NCBI GenBank assembly: GCA_020055645.1
Contig: CM034548.1
Location: forward strand, 2,232,001 to 2,296,000
DNA length: 64,000 nt
From: Tomocerus qinae
Taxonomy: Eukaryota > Arthropoda > Collembola > Entomobryomorpha > Tomoceridae
Direction of reading: 5' to 3'
Shown here: positions 1 through 10,599 of the stretch, piece by piece
How positions within the stretch are numbered: the stretch's first letter is position 1
How the letters are laid out: every line of letters begins with the position of its first letter
The notes under the pieces: model-generated
Database searches by the model: none
Seen by the model: only the letters and a program-made list of their open reading frames with translations
Told to the model about the DNA's origin: nothing
Translations under genes and position numbers: made by a program

Positions 1-561
1 GAGAAATACTATTCAAACGACAGATAAATTGAACATTGCTATTTAACTATAAAGTGTTTGGGTGTTTCACACGACCAGCTAATGACTAGTACTATTACTG
101 GTCATAGAGATAGAATACCTTACATGCTATCATCTTTTATTCCTTTGATGGACTGTCAACACAAATTATGTGTACCCGACAAGTGGTTAACCGTTTTGAA
201 CACCAACGATAAAAATGGTCCGGTCAAAACACATCCAAAAAGCGGCCAAAAAGGTCAAATATCGTATAATGTATTCTTGAATCACCCTTTTGGCGTGCCA
301 CATTTAAACTATTGAAATTTGGAAGCTCTAAATTTTTTTATTTGGAATAAATAAAACACTTCATTTCTAGTCACATGACGTAGTTTCTAGTTGATTGCAG
401 TTTTTTAATTTGACCGTTTTGACCCGGTGAATACTCAAATAAGTGGTCAATTTCCCAACACGATTTACAAGGTCGACGAAGTTCTTAATTGTTCGACACC
501 GAGTTACCATAACATGTTTAAGTCTATTCAGGTCGTTGGATGAAATAAATGATGATAGGCA

Positions 562-1082
562 TAATCTTTACTCTACATAAACGTAAAGTGGGACATGCGC
601 ATGGAATTCTTTCACTATTCTTGTATAAATGTTTGTATATATGTCCGTAATATTTTGTAATTAATAGCAAGGACTAGACTATCAGTACTGAATTCAATCA
701 ACGGTCTATGAAATTCGGGTCAATGCGCAGTCGCTAGAAATTTACTGATTTCAACATTTTCTAGCACACTTTATGTGCTAGGATTCAACTAGTAGAGTAA
801 TAATCTTCTTTACTCTACATAAACATAATCTTTTAAACAAAGTGGGACATGCGCATGGAATTCTTTCACCATTCTGGTATTAAGGTTTGTATATTTGTCC
901 GTAATATTTTGTAATTAATGAGTAAGGGTAATATTTTGCAATTAATGAGCAAGGACTAGACTTAGACTATCAGTACTGAGTCCAATCAACGGTTCGGGCC
1001 AATGCGCAGTCGCTAGAAATTTACTGATTTCAACATTTTCTAGCACACTTTGTGTGCTAGGATTCAGCTAGTAATAATAATA
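562..1082. repeat. tandem duplication of a ~250-bp unit, two copies
   Basis: Two head-to-tail copies, about 562-804 and 805-1082. Each runs from a TTTACTCTACATAAAC block through GGGACATGCGCATGGAATTC and GTAATATTTTGTAATTAAT to CTAGCACA-loop-TGTGCTAG and an ACTAGTAATAAT-like end. The 8-bp hairpin arms near the end of each copy are perfect. Copy 2 has two short insertions: about 14 bp after the first block, and a local repeat of the GTAATATTTTG segment. The copies are still closely similar, so the duplication is fairly recent. No coding potential is seen. Whether the unit is a duplicated short transposon is unknown. Confidence 0.8.
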
Positions 1083-1717
1083 AATGCTTTTATCGCTAGT
1101 CAGTGTGGAATCAGACCATAGAGATCAGCATTGTTGGGAAACAGCCACTTTGCTCATGAAGGTGTGAAGAAGATGTGAAAAGTTTGAAAAATCTGAGAAA
1201 AAGTAATGACGTCATTCGCATTCCTTTGTCCTGGTATTTATTAAACATGCATATCTGTGGATCATATGTTATGTATTTGTAGCATAATATTACTATTTTT
1301 ATGAACGTATTTTGTGCAACTGTAAGATATGAGATTAGTTTTTTAAATTAAATGGTTTTTATTCAAAGCTTGGAAATCTTCAATTGCGTGCCTATTGTAT
1401 ACTACGTAGTGCACCTTTTTACATATTATTATATTGATGTTTACTGTTAAGATAATATTTAATTTTGCATGAACATTTAATTTCCGTCACTGTCACAATA
1501 CCGGATTTAGTACCTACGGTGAACATGTACCAACTTTATATAGACGGCCTTGTGTAAAATTTTGGAGCCAATATTACTTATTATGATACATCCCAATTCA
1601 TTACTCTATCTTTTGTAATTTAATAACTTTGCTTAATAGAGAGATACTCTTTCAACATTTATTCATATTCTCTTTTAATACAGCTTTTACCAATTTGTAT
1701 GGGGGTACCAATTTACG

Positions 1718-2642
1718 GGGCTGTAAAAATAATTATTTAGGCGGTAAAAAGAAATCTTTTAGGCAGTTTTTTAATCGGCAGTAAACTTTTATTAGAAAGG
1801 CAGTAAAAACAAATGCAATTGGCTGTAGAACCAATCCTAAAAGCAGTACCAAAAAATTTCTTTTTATATGTGCTTTAATAGAACATTTTCACTTAAAATT
1901 TTGGACTGTATGACTCGTGACGAAGATAACCCTGTTTTAAGGTGCTTATGTCTAGTAAAAGGCTACTTAAGCTTGTCAAATACCGAAAGCATGTCCGTGA
2001 TGCTACATATAAACTAAACTGCAACATATATCCTGTCTTTTTGTTCAAAATAACTAACAGAAAAAATGTTTTCATTCGTAATCAGCGCTTACACGAGTCC
2101 TAATCGCTGTAAAAAGTGAAAAACTTTTGAAGTGTTTTGTCATCTGAAATTTCCATATGTCATGTTATATTCACACCTCTGACAATTATAAAAATTCACT
2201 ATGCACATGTCCGTTTCTTTCATAAAAGATTTATACATGTAAACACATCATTGCCATTGCCAAAATAATCAAGGTACGTATTAGGTATTCACATTTCCTT
2301 CCACCCATTGTTAAGCAGATATTGATTGCAATTAAACGAAGACGACCTCCAGGCATATCTAAAGCACTCGTGAAACCATAAATTTTGATTACACTGATAC
2401 TTTCATTACTTTACCTTAAATACTGACATTGAATTCATATTGAATTAATCCTAGAAGTGGCCTATAATTGAAATAATCCTTCATTTAACTATATAAATAT
2501 CATTATTTTGTTACTGCCTTAATTATTGGTTCTACTGCCTATCGCAATTGTTTTTTACTGCCCCACTTGATTAAAATTACTGCCTTAAAAAAACTGCCTA
2601 ATAAAATTCTTTTTACTGCCTAAATAATTATTTTTACAGCCC
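1718..2642. mobile_element. 925-bp DNA element with long terminal inverted repeats made of an iterated ~22-bp unit
   Basis: The two ends are inverted copies of each other over roughly 130 bp, starting GGGCTGTAAAAATAATTATT. Within each arm a GGCAGTAAAA-type motif recurs about seven times, spaced mostly 21-23 bp, always pointing inward. The interior (about 1860-2500) has no transposase-like frame. A target duplication at the boundaries is not clear, so the superfamily cannot be assigned. This is most likely a non-autonomous DNA transposon whose terminal repeats hold an array of presumed transposase-binding sites. Confidence 0.75.
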
Positions 2643-5343
2643 TCTAAAAGTTTACCCTTTGTATGGAATTGGGCTCACCTAATGCCACTGAAAACTGGTC
2701 CATACTGCATGAGGATACGTATAATCAAAACTATTTGGAATAAGAGATATGGAATTAATATTTATTATTGTTAACAGTACCAATTTATAAAGAATCATAA
2801 TATTAATAAGCATAATTATTTGCACGGGGCATAGCAGAATACAAGGATTAATAATGTTCAACATCTTATAGATTATGAGCCAAATGGACCAAATACCACT
2901 GATATTATTTACAATGAGGATATAATTCCTGCAAATATTGATCGATATTTTTACCTATATAGGAAAATATAAATGTTTGGACAATTTCGTTTAACTCGAA
3001 ATGCTGGAAACGCATTTAAATTTCCCAAGTTATAGTTACATCAAAGATGTTGAACTTAATTAAGCATTTATTAGCAATTAATTGCACAAAATGCAAATAC
3101 TATGTATGACTCCCATCAAAGGTCTTTCGAAACAGCGACTCTGGGACGACGCTTCCGTTTTATGGATGTAACAGTCAGTCCTACCACTATGCATATTTCA
3201 AAAGGGAATGTAGCAATTTTTATCTTTACAGACCCATTCAATGACAAAGATGTCTAACTATAAAAGCTGTCATTTTTATTTAAAGCCAGAATTAAATAAA
3301 TAAAAACATCACCAATCTGTAACAGTTCAATCCTGGTCCAGTTTTAAGCAGGCTATTTGCCCCTGTGGTAGGTATTCAACCCTACATGAATTTCATTTAC
3401 CATTCTGCAGCCAGATTCATTTTATACTTGACAATTAAAATCACCTTTAACAATAAAATCAAAATTTATTTTAATAAACCAAACGATTAGGTCAATTAGA
3501 GGAAAGATCAGAGAATTTATATTTCAAAAGTATTAGGTACTGCACTCAGTGCTATTAGAGATATGAAGATTTCGCGAATCCTAAAGCAGGTGTTAAATGT
3601 CACTCAGAAAGTAAGGTGACATTGGTTGATTACTGTTGAGGCTTAAATATTGTGTGCCTTAGCAAGATTCCATACCCGTGCCATTTAAAGAAATTGCAAT
3701 AATGCACATCCATTTGAAAATGAGGAATAGGTTGATAGGATTCTGGATTTTTGGCATTTGATGTTTTTGATATTGTGGGTTTTAAAGGATTACAAAGGAA
3801 CTCGGCGTCTGCAGCTATTATTGGTCCAGGATTATTTTGCGGAGATCAGAGTTTCGACCACTCAGTTAAAGTTGAAGCATATTCGGCTGGTCTGCATACA
3901 TGTACAGAAAGTATGAAAATCGAACTGACAGTTCTAAGCAAACACCTATCTGGGTATTTCGTAATGCGGTCTGGCAATTAATGCCTTGCTACAATATGCA
4001 TTTATTTTCTATCTAGGTAAGATACAATTTAGCTACAGTAATAGTGAAAGTCTGATATTTTATGGAGTACATAATAAAAGTCAGCAGGAAGGAGCTGTGA
4101 TTGGCCGTTCTGACGATCTTGGCTTTGTAAAAAATGGGCTGCTAGCTAGGCATAGAAAATTCTAGCCGACCGAGCTTATCAGTTCACCTTTGTCAAAATC
4201 TACAACTAGAAGCGTCTTCTGTCCCTCGTTCCCCTCCGAAGACTTTGTACAAAGTGAATGATAAACTAGCCATGATGGTTTATCATTATCAACTATGCAT
4301 ATGAAAATCGATAAATGTGTGTAGTATTAATAAAGATGAATAGTATTAATAAAGATTAACACATTTTAAAACATCCTTAATATCAATCTGGCTGCAGAAG
4401 TTGGAATGCTATAAATATGCAAATGAGGAGCAAGATTCTTCTGTCAAATGCTCCTGCAAATGGCGATTATATCAATGATTAATGTACCAATGCTGTGCAA
4501 TCTGAGCAGTCGTGTACACAAAAAGGAATATGAAATTATATACAAAATGTTTACGGATGGGAATGAAGAATACAACGTCTTTATCCTTTCAAAAATTAGG
4601 GCAAAGTACATCTAACGAATAAACACTAAATTGGCTATCCTTCCTTTAAACAGTAATTGTACACATTTAATTTGGGTATCTTATAGAGTATTTCAGTTAA
4701 AACTACATTGCTAAGTAGGTACATGAATTTCTGTTCATGGGCATCTATATAATTTGTATATTTCTATAGATAATGCTAGGATGGGGTGTAGTTGTACTAT
4801 ACTAATGTAATTCTATTAACAATTATCTTACTGTGAGCCGTGATCTTAATTATTAGCAATCATTTAAATGATGTTCATGCTTATATTTTATACACAATTT
4901 ATAGCAATTCATACAGTTAAGATTTTTGACCAGATGTATATTTAGAGTTTCACAACATGATTATCAAATACAGGAAATGGCTGACTGAAGATGAACGGTC
5001 TCATTTTAGTCGCTCATCAACCAATGGGCATAAAAATAAGTATTATTAAATTATCTTAGCAAAAAGATTCCTCTAAATGAATTCCAGGATATTTTGAGGT
5101 GTTTTAGTGCTTCTCAGTTACAAGAACTTCCAAAGGCTACAAAATTATTATATTTCGGTAAAAATTCTGACATAAAAATGTCTAAGGATTTATGGAAATT
5201 TAGATGCAATTTGCAAAAATTGTCGTTAAAATGTCAATATTTTGGATGTCGAAAATGATTACATTTGTCGGATAACCAAAGGCGTAGTCTTTGGTTTAAC
5301 TGTTTTTGTAAAATAGGCTACTGTACAAATTTCTTTTTTGTAG
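2643..5343. other. stretch without a recognised gene
   Basis: This is AT-rich sequence with only short frames of unremarkable composition. One of about 76 codons at 3751-3981 resembles no family I know. A perfect 10-bp inverted repeat (AATGATAAAC and its complement, 257-bp and 278-bp offsets within the 4 kb region) sits at 4257-4287. Near 4172 there is an isolated match to the CAGTTCACCTTTGTC motif that also forms the inverted repeat at 13147-13383. Otherwise I see nothing. Confidence 0.5.
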
Positions 5344-5424
5344 GTGAGATTCCCCCGAAGGATTTTTTCGAGTCACCTCATATGCTGACTGGCATTTTAT
5401 ATTTCAAGTGGATATTCTACATAA
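5344..5424 (+). CDS. possible internal exon, unknown protein (first of a three-exon chain)
   Basis: A pyrimidine-rich acceptor ending TTCTTTTTTGTAG precedes an open frame beginning GEIPPKDFFESP and ending with a hydrophobic stretch (ILYFKWIFYI). A weak GTGATA donor gives an 81-nt exon with phase 1 on both sides. The phase fits the acceptor of the next candidate exon at 5833. The family is not recognised. The donor is poor and no upstream exon or start codon was found, so this is an inference from splice signals and phase only. Confidence 0.22.
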
Positions 5425-5832
5425 GTGATAGTTGTTGGCGGCTCTGACAAGGAATGGATGCTCAACTGTTTTTAGCAGGAAACTCTACAACACTTATTAC
5501 ATTATTGAGGATGGGTACATGTAGGATCTAAGCTATGTATACATTAGAAATGCTTGTGTATAATTTAATTACGTGGTATTAACCAGAAAGAGAGACATTA
5601 CCTGTAGCCATTGCACAGATAGAGTCGCAATCTCTGTGGCCTACTCTCCTCTACACTAAGTATCTGCATTTACATTATGGCATCATGTAGTAGGAAACAA
5701 AGTAATTTAATCTGTATGTGTTTTGTTGAAAATTTACATAATTGTTATACATAGTGGCCTAAAGTTAAGTCACAAGAGACGTCGTCTCGTCGCTCTCTTG
5801 AGGTCCAATTGTTTCCTCTCTCTCTCTCTTAG

Positions 5833-5893
5833 TTAAACCCACTGGCGCTGATGAAGTTGACGAGGAAAGTCGGGAGTCCGATGACAATGAAAG
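5833..5893 (+). CDS. possible internal exon encoding an acidic segment
   Basis: A (CT)n tract ending CTCTCTCTTAG directly precedes a 61-nt frame that reads KPTGADEVDEESRESDDNE. It ends at AAAG followed by GTAATA, a reasonable donor. The acceptor is phase 1 and the donor phase 2. The highly acidic, low-complexity product resembles a disordered linker in a nuclear or cytoplasmic protein. The pyrimidine tract is a microsatellite, so part of the acceptor strength may be coincidental. The function is unknown. Confidence 0.33.
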
Positions 5894-6673
5894 GTAATAT
5901 CCATAACACTCCAGTACGCCCGTTCCACAAGCCCAACGATCCACTTTCTCCATTACACAAGTCAGTGAGACAGAAACATTCCTCTGAGTGCATTCCACTG
6001 AAGTTTTTTCTCTGTTAAAATAGGATCAAACAACAGACGACATTATTACAGCTTTCTTTGGATATTCACTACTAAATCCTATTAAATTAGTGCTAATTGA
6101 CAAGAATGCATTTCCAAAGTTTCACTCTAAGTCTCACGAATATTTTAATGCTATCAGCAAGAAGGGATGTTAAATATTTGCGACTGCTTGGAGACAATCT
6201 GCATAATGTAAAGAGGACCCATTCATTTTCAAAGCACAATGAACATACAGGTTGGAATACCAACTGAGAAGAGTAAATAATTAGCCTTTATTATACGTGC
6301 AGTTGCAGGCATTAGGTACCCAACCATTTTATCCTCATTACGGTTATGAGGGAAGAATATAATTATATCAAAGCTTGTTTGTCGCACTTCTTATATAAAC
6401 GTCCCGTATGGGATCTGAATGAATCATGTTCGATGTGCATAATGCCGTATGATGTGAAGCATTTAATTATGCAGGCATTTTCTCCAACCACTTACCTGAA
6501 ACAAGAAATCGGGTGCCATGTGTCACACGGCAAGCCAGGCATCATATTTGATGCTTTGAATCAAACTTTCCCTTGATATTAACTTTGACATATAAATGTT
6601 TTCCTATGCATACTCTTTTGGTATTTTACACCGTCATTGAAGCATTAAGCAGAGGTCAAACAGATAATTCCAG

Positions 6674-6731
6674 AAAAGGAAGAGATGAAAGGCCCCCACA
6701 TCACAAACAGTCTAGAAAGTGCATGGAATAA
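6674..6731 (+). CDS. possible last exon of the same chain, basic tail
   Basis: After an AATTCCAG acceptor, an open frame of 18 codons begins KGRDERPPHHKQ and ends in TAA. The phase (2) fits the donor at 5893. AATAAA overlaps the stop codon, so if it is the poly(A) signal the 3' UTR is very short. The tract before the acceptor is poor in pyrimidines, which weakens the call. With 5344-5424 and 5833-5893 this would make the C-terminal part of a protein with a hydrophobic, then acidic, then basic segment. Confidence 0.18.
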
Positions 6732-8339
6732 AAAGCGCCTCAAGTCGCTTCTTTCGCAGTTTCATCCCAAACCATAAAAAAGAATCGAAATATATTTCTC
6801 GAATTCAGTTCTCCAACTTCAAATAACCTGGAATTTTGAAAGTATTTTTAAAGGGTATTATGGTTCCATAGAAAAATCAGATTATATAATAAGCATAAGC
6901 TTATCTCTTTACTTTTCACCATCATCCTTGAATCAGGAACTTTTGAGCAATATGCCCACCTTAAGGTGGTATAATAGTTGAATTTTTAAACTAATGCGTA
7001 CTGAAGTATAAAGAAACAGATAATAACGGCGTACAATTAAATTAAAATGTCGGAATTGGGATGAATTTATAAATACTAAAAACGCAGATTGGAAACAACA
7101 AACAGAATTATGGGTGCAAATGCATTAAATACACACGAATGCTCCCAGGGCTAAATTATCAGGACTCAGTAAACCTTTCCTTATTGGAAATACTAATTAA
7201 TAGTTTTAAACATTTTGCTTGACAGTTTTAAAATCGTTCGTGGACAAGTATTTTGCAATAGGAATGTGAAGATTATGTAGATTAAGAGTTCAGATTTCAG
7301 GAGGGAAGCTTTTCTGCGAACATTTGGATTATAATGTTTGTAAGCAGAATAAAGTGTTTGGGATAAGCAGGTTGGATGCCACAGCCAAGGGTTATGGGCG
7401 GATAGGTGTAGCACTAATCTTAGGAAATGTACGCATAGAAGGTCCGTGAAATCCGTGAAATGGATGGAGGGCCAAAAGAGGAAAAATGTGAGCATTACGT
7501 TACATTTAAATCTCCATATAATGTTTATCTGTTTCCTATTCTTTTTCTGTTATTGTTGGAAGTGACGCCATGCGATGGAGAACTGGGCTTGCCATTCCCA
7601 TTACAATTCAATTTCCATGCATTGCGGCTCGCCCTCCTCCGCCCATTCCGTTATATATTAGAGCAGGAAGACCTACGATTTGTGTTGTCGACTTCCCTCT
7701 TCTGCTCAATTTATTCCGTTGGCGAATGGACTGTATGCATGTAACTAGGCATACCTGGGTAGATAGAACGAGACTTGCACAATAGTACAACTGCCACGCA
7801 CAAGCCACTATGTCATACCAGCCAGCCAAATTATATGCTTCATTCTACTACCACTTACGTTGGCAATTTTACTTCTCAAGAATTTAATGAGACGACTACA
7901 GTTCATCGAAATGGGACGACTCGCTCTTGCAAACCTTTTTGCAACTTTGACATTTTATTTTACCTTCATTGCATGGCGAAAACACACAGGAAGACGACTG
8001 GTGTGTATACTTAGCAACTAGCCCAATTCACTAAAGTTTCCTCCAATAAATAATGTCTGCACTCACAAGGAAATTAATAATTCTGGGAACTCTACCTATT
8101 TTTATTGTTTATCGCAGAAGAAGTTCGACTCTCCGCAAACTCCCGTATGTCTAGTAAAAATATTTACTTAGCTAGCTTGATTTGCAAAATAAATACAATT
8201 CTAATAGTATTCCGGGAGTATCCTTTGAAATTTGATTAGCTCTGATTTTAGTTTTATGGCTGATTCCTAGCCTTGTGGACGGCCCAAGATATTCTAATGC
8301 ACTTCTGATTGCTGATTGAGCTGAAGCCATGGGACTCAC

Positions 8340-8518
8340 CTCACAAACATCCTTCGTTTTCTTTTTATCGGAGCAGTCCCTCAAGAATAAGGTCAACGGA
8401 ACTTTTGGGTTCGGGTAGTTGTTATTCGGATCGCCATTCTTTTCCGAGTTTTTGTCGCTGGGGTTATTTGATGTTGCCGACGTTTGTGGTCCTGCAGGAG
8501 TTATCACGGCATCCGGAT
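8340..8518 (-). CDS. internal exon of an unrecognised gene, Asn/Pro/Ser-rich linker plus a Cys-containing segment
   Basis: On the minus strand the acceptor TTTTCTTTCCAACAG (ends 8519) and the donor GAG/GTGAGTCCC are both strong. The 179-nt exon is open in one frame: about 40 residues rich in Asn, Pro, Ser and Thr (TSATSNNPSDKNSEKNGDP and following), then PLTLFLRDCSDKKKTKDVCE. Base composition is richer in G+C than its surroundings. The acceptor is phase 1 and the donor phase 0. A flexible linker followed by two cysteines suggests an extracellular or secreted protein, but no domain family is recognised. Neighbouring exons were not identified. Confidence 0.5.
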
Positions 8519-9410
8519 CTGTTGGAAAGAAAATTATATGTGGTCATTCAGGTGATTTATACAATCGTAATGGTTATAAAATTTAAATGTAGTTACCACG
8601 GTTCACCCATTGTCAGCAAATACATAATTGTTATTGCCATCACATTCATGAATTATTAAATTTGATATACTAGAATAATGTATTATCGTACAAATTGAAT
8701 TGACACACATTATATCGCTCGAGTTATCAGAATAAACCCGATTATGGCGAGAGGCTTTTCATTCATAGGGAAAGAAATGAGACAAAACCGACAGGGTTTT
8801 AAAATAAGTTACCTAGGCAGGCATGTTCGTCGACTAAAATGGACGACATATTAATATCAAACTATGCATGCTATAGAGTACTTATGTATCTCCACATTAT
8901 TAGATGTAAAAATATGCGACATTGTCTCAATCTCATCTATTGACATTTCCACCAAAATAAATTTGGGTGCAGCATGCGGATATATGTGGAATATTCAACA
9001 GTAATAGTAAAGGAGGCAGTACTAATTTCTTGATCCTAGATGACCTCACCTCGTAAAATTACCTATGGTCAATACGCTTTTTAAATTTTCTATCCATGTA
9101 GTTGACATATTACTAGTAAACTGCAAGGAAAAGAACAATTTTGATTGCTTCAATATTTACTGACTCAAGAAAGCAAGAAAAAATTCGCTCGGTGTGAAAA
9201 AATGCGCACAGATAAAAATATCCAGGCAAACGTGTCAGGATGCAAAAATATGCCATCACGCCATTTGCTCAAAAATTCGAGACTGGGCGTGAAATTGGTA
9301 GACAAATGTCTGAATCAAAAGAGGAAATGTCTGTGTCAACTCATAAAACTTAAGTTATGCAGAAACAGAGGAGAAAGTACTTGTTAGGACTGGTTCCATC
9401 GAATCTAGAA

Positions 9411-10135
9411 CAAGGTATCGAAAAACCAGGGGTTTTTTAGAAAAAATACTCGACCCTGGGGTTTTTGGGTTTGAGGGTTTTTTATATAACTAAACTACAA
9501 GCCATACTCATACCATACATGAAAACTACATCTGACAATAACAGTAACCGTGTAATCCTGCAACTACTATTATTTACATCTATAAAAACAGAAATTGAAG
9601 GATAATAATTTCAATTTTCAACAGTTTTAATCGCACACATACAGTATTGTTGAGTCCCTTTATTACACTTAATTGCTATTTGATAACAACCACTGAGAAT
9701 AACTATGCATTACAATATCTTACTGATTAAACCGAGTTTAAAATTCCATCATTAATGAGGAGATTTAATTGCGAAGCAGTACATAATGATTATGTAGGAG
9801 AATAATTAAAATACAACCTACCATTTATACAAAAATATATTTTAATAATCTTCACAACGATTAAAATATACACAAAGCAGTAATATGTAGTCATCACGAG
9901 ACATTTTTGTTGCAAGTAAAAGCGTACAAACAATGATTTATTTTCATCTGATTATATATTTATTTACGTTTTTGAATAGCATTATAAAAAAATAGTATAC
10001 TTTGCATATCTAGATGGAGTAAATTATCGTCAGTTTCGTAAAAAAAACCCCGATAAACCCAGGAGTTTAAGTGAAGTGGGTCGGGTTTTTTTGCCACAAA
10101 ACCCCAACCCTCAAATCTCCCTATCCACAACCCTG
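9411..10135. mobile_element. 725-bp non-autonomous hAT-like element
   Basis: An identical 8-bp direct repeat, ATCTAGAA, flanks it (9403-9410 and 10136-10143), the duplication size typical of hAT transposons. The right end read inward is CAGGGTTGTGGATAGGG, the usual hAT CAGGG start. The left end, CAAGGTATCG, has decayed. Both subterminal regions are rich in GGGTTTTT runs in inverted orientation. The interior is AT-rich with no transposase frame. It would have depended on a transposase encoded elsewhere. Confidence 0.75.
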
Positions 10136-10458
10136 ATCTAGAACATCCTTAGCAAGGTCAAGCAGAAGTAGCAGTAGCACCCTGCAGACTTTATATCGAA
10201 TTCTGAACTGTTAAGGAAAGAATCGAACTTAGATTTATAAGAGTTTGTAAGTAACTCATGCGTAAATAAAATAATATTTCAACTCCCCTTAACTCTTTAC
10301 TTCTTGGTAGTAAAATAATAACATTGATATTCACAAACACCTATTTGACAGAACATGAAACTCCCAAGCTAACTCTCCTTACACTTATGTGCTTTCACTT
10401 ACCAACAGTGACCACAAACACACTTAGCAACGGAGAAAAAAGAAAATGTGGAGTGTGT

Positions 10459-10546
10459 TTAACAACACAATCCCACTGTACAATGCTTTTTCCGTGTTGC
10501 ATTTGGAGTAAGCGAAGTTTTCGATTTAAAGATCTCTTCTGGATAC
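10459..10546 (-). CDS. possible last exon, short Cys-ending tail
   Basis: On the minus strand an acceptor TATATTCCAG precedes a frame reading YPEEIFKSKTSLTPNATR, then KKHCTVGLCC and a stop. It could be the C-terminal exon of a small secreted protein. The pyrimidine tract is weak and no clear poly(A) signal follows. Nothing is recognised, so this is only a candidate. Confidence 0.2.
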
Positions 10547-10599
10547 CTGGAATATAGTAATGGGAAATACTAAATTGTTTACTTTATTTTATAAAGCTA

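Noticed and set aside
1080-1260. TGACGTCA near 1207 as a CRE-type promoter element
   Set aside because: A single 8-bp match without any nearby transcript or first exon is expected by chance.
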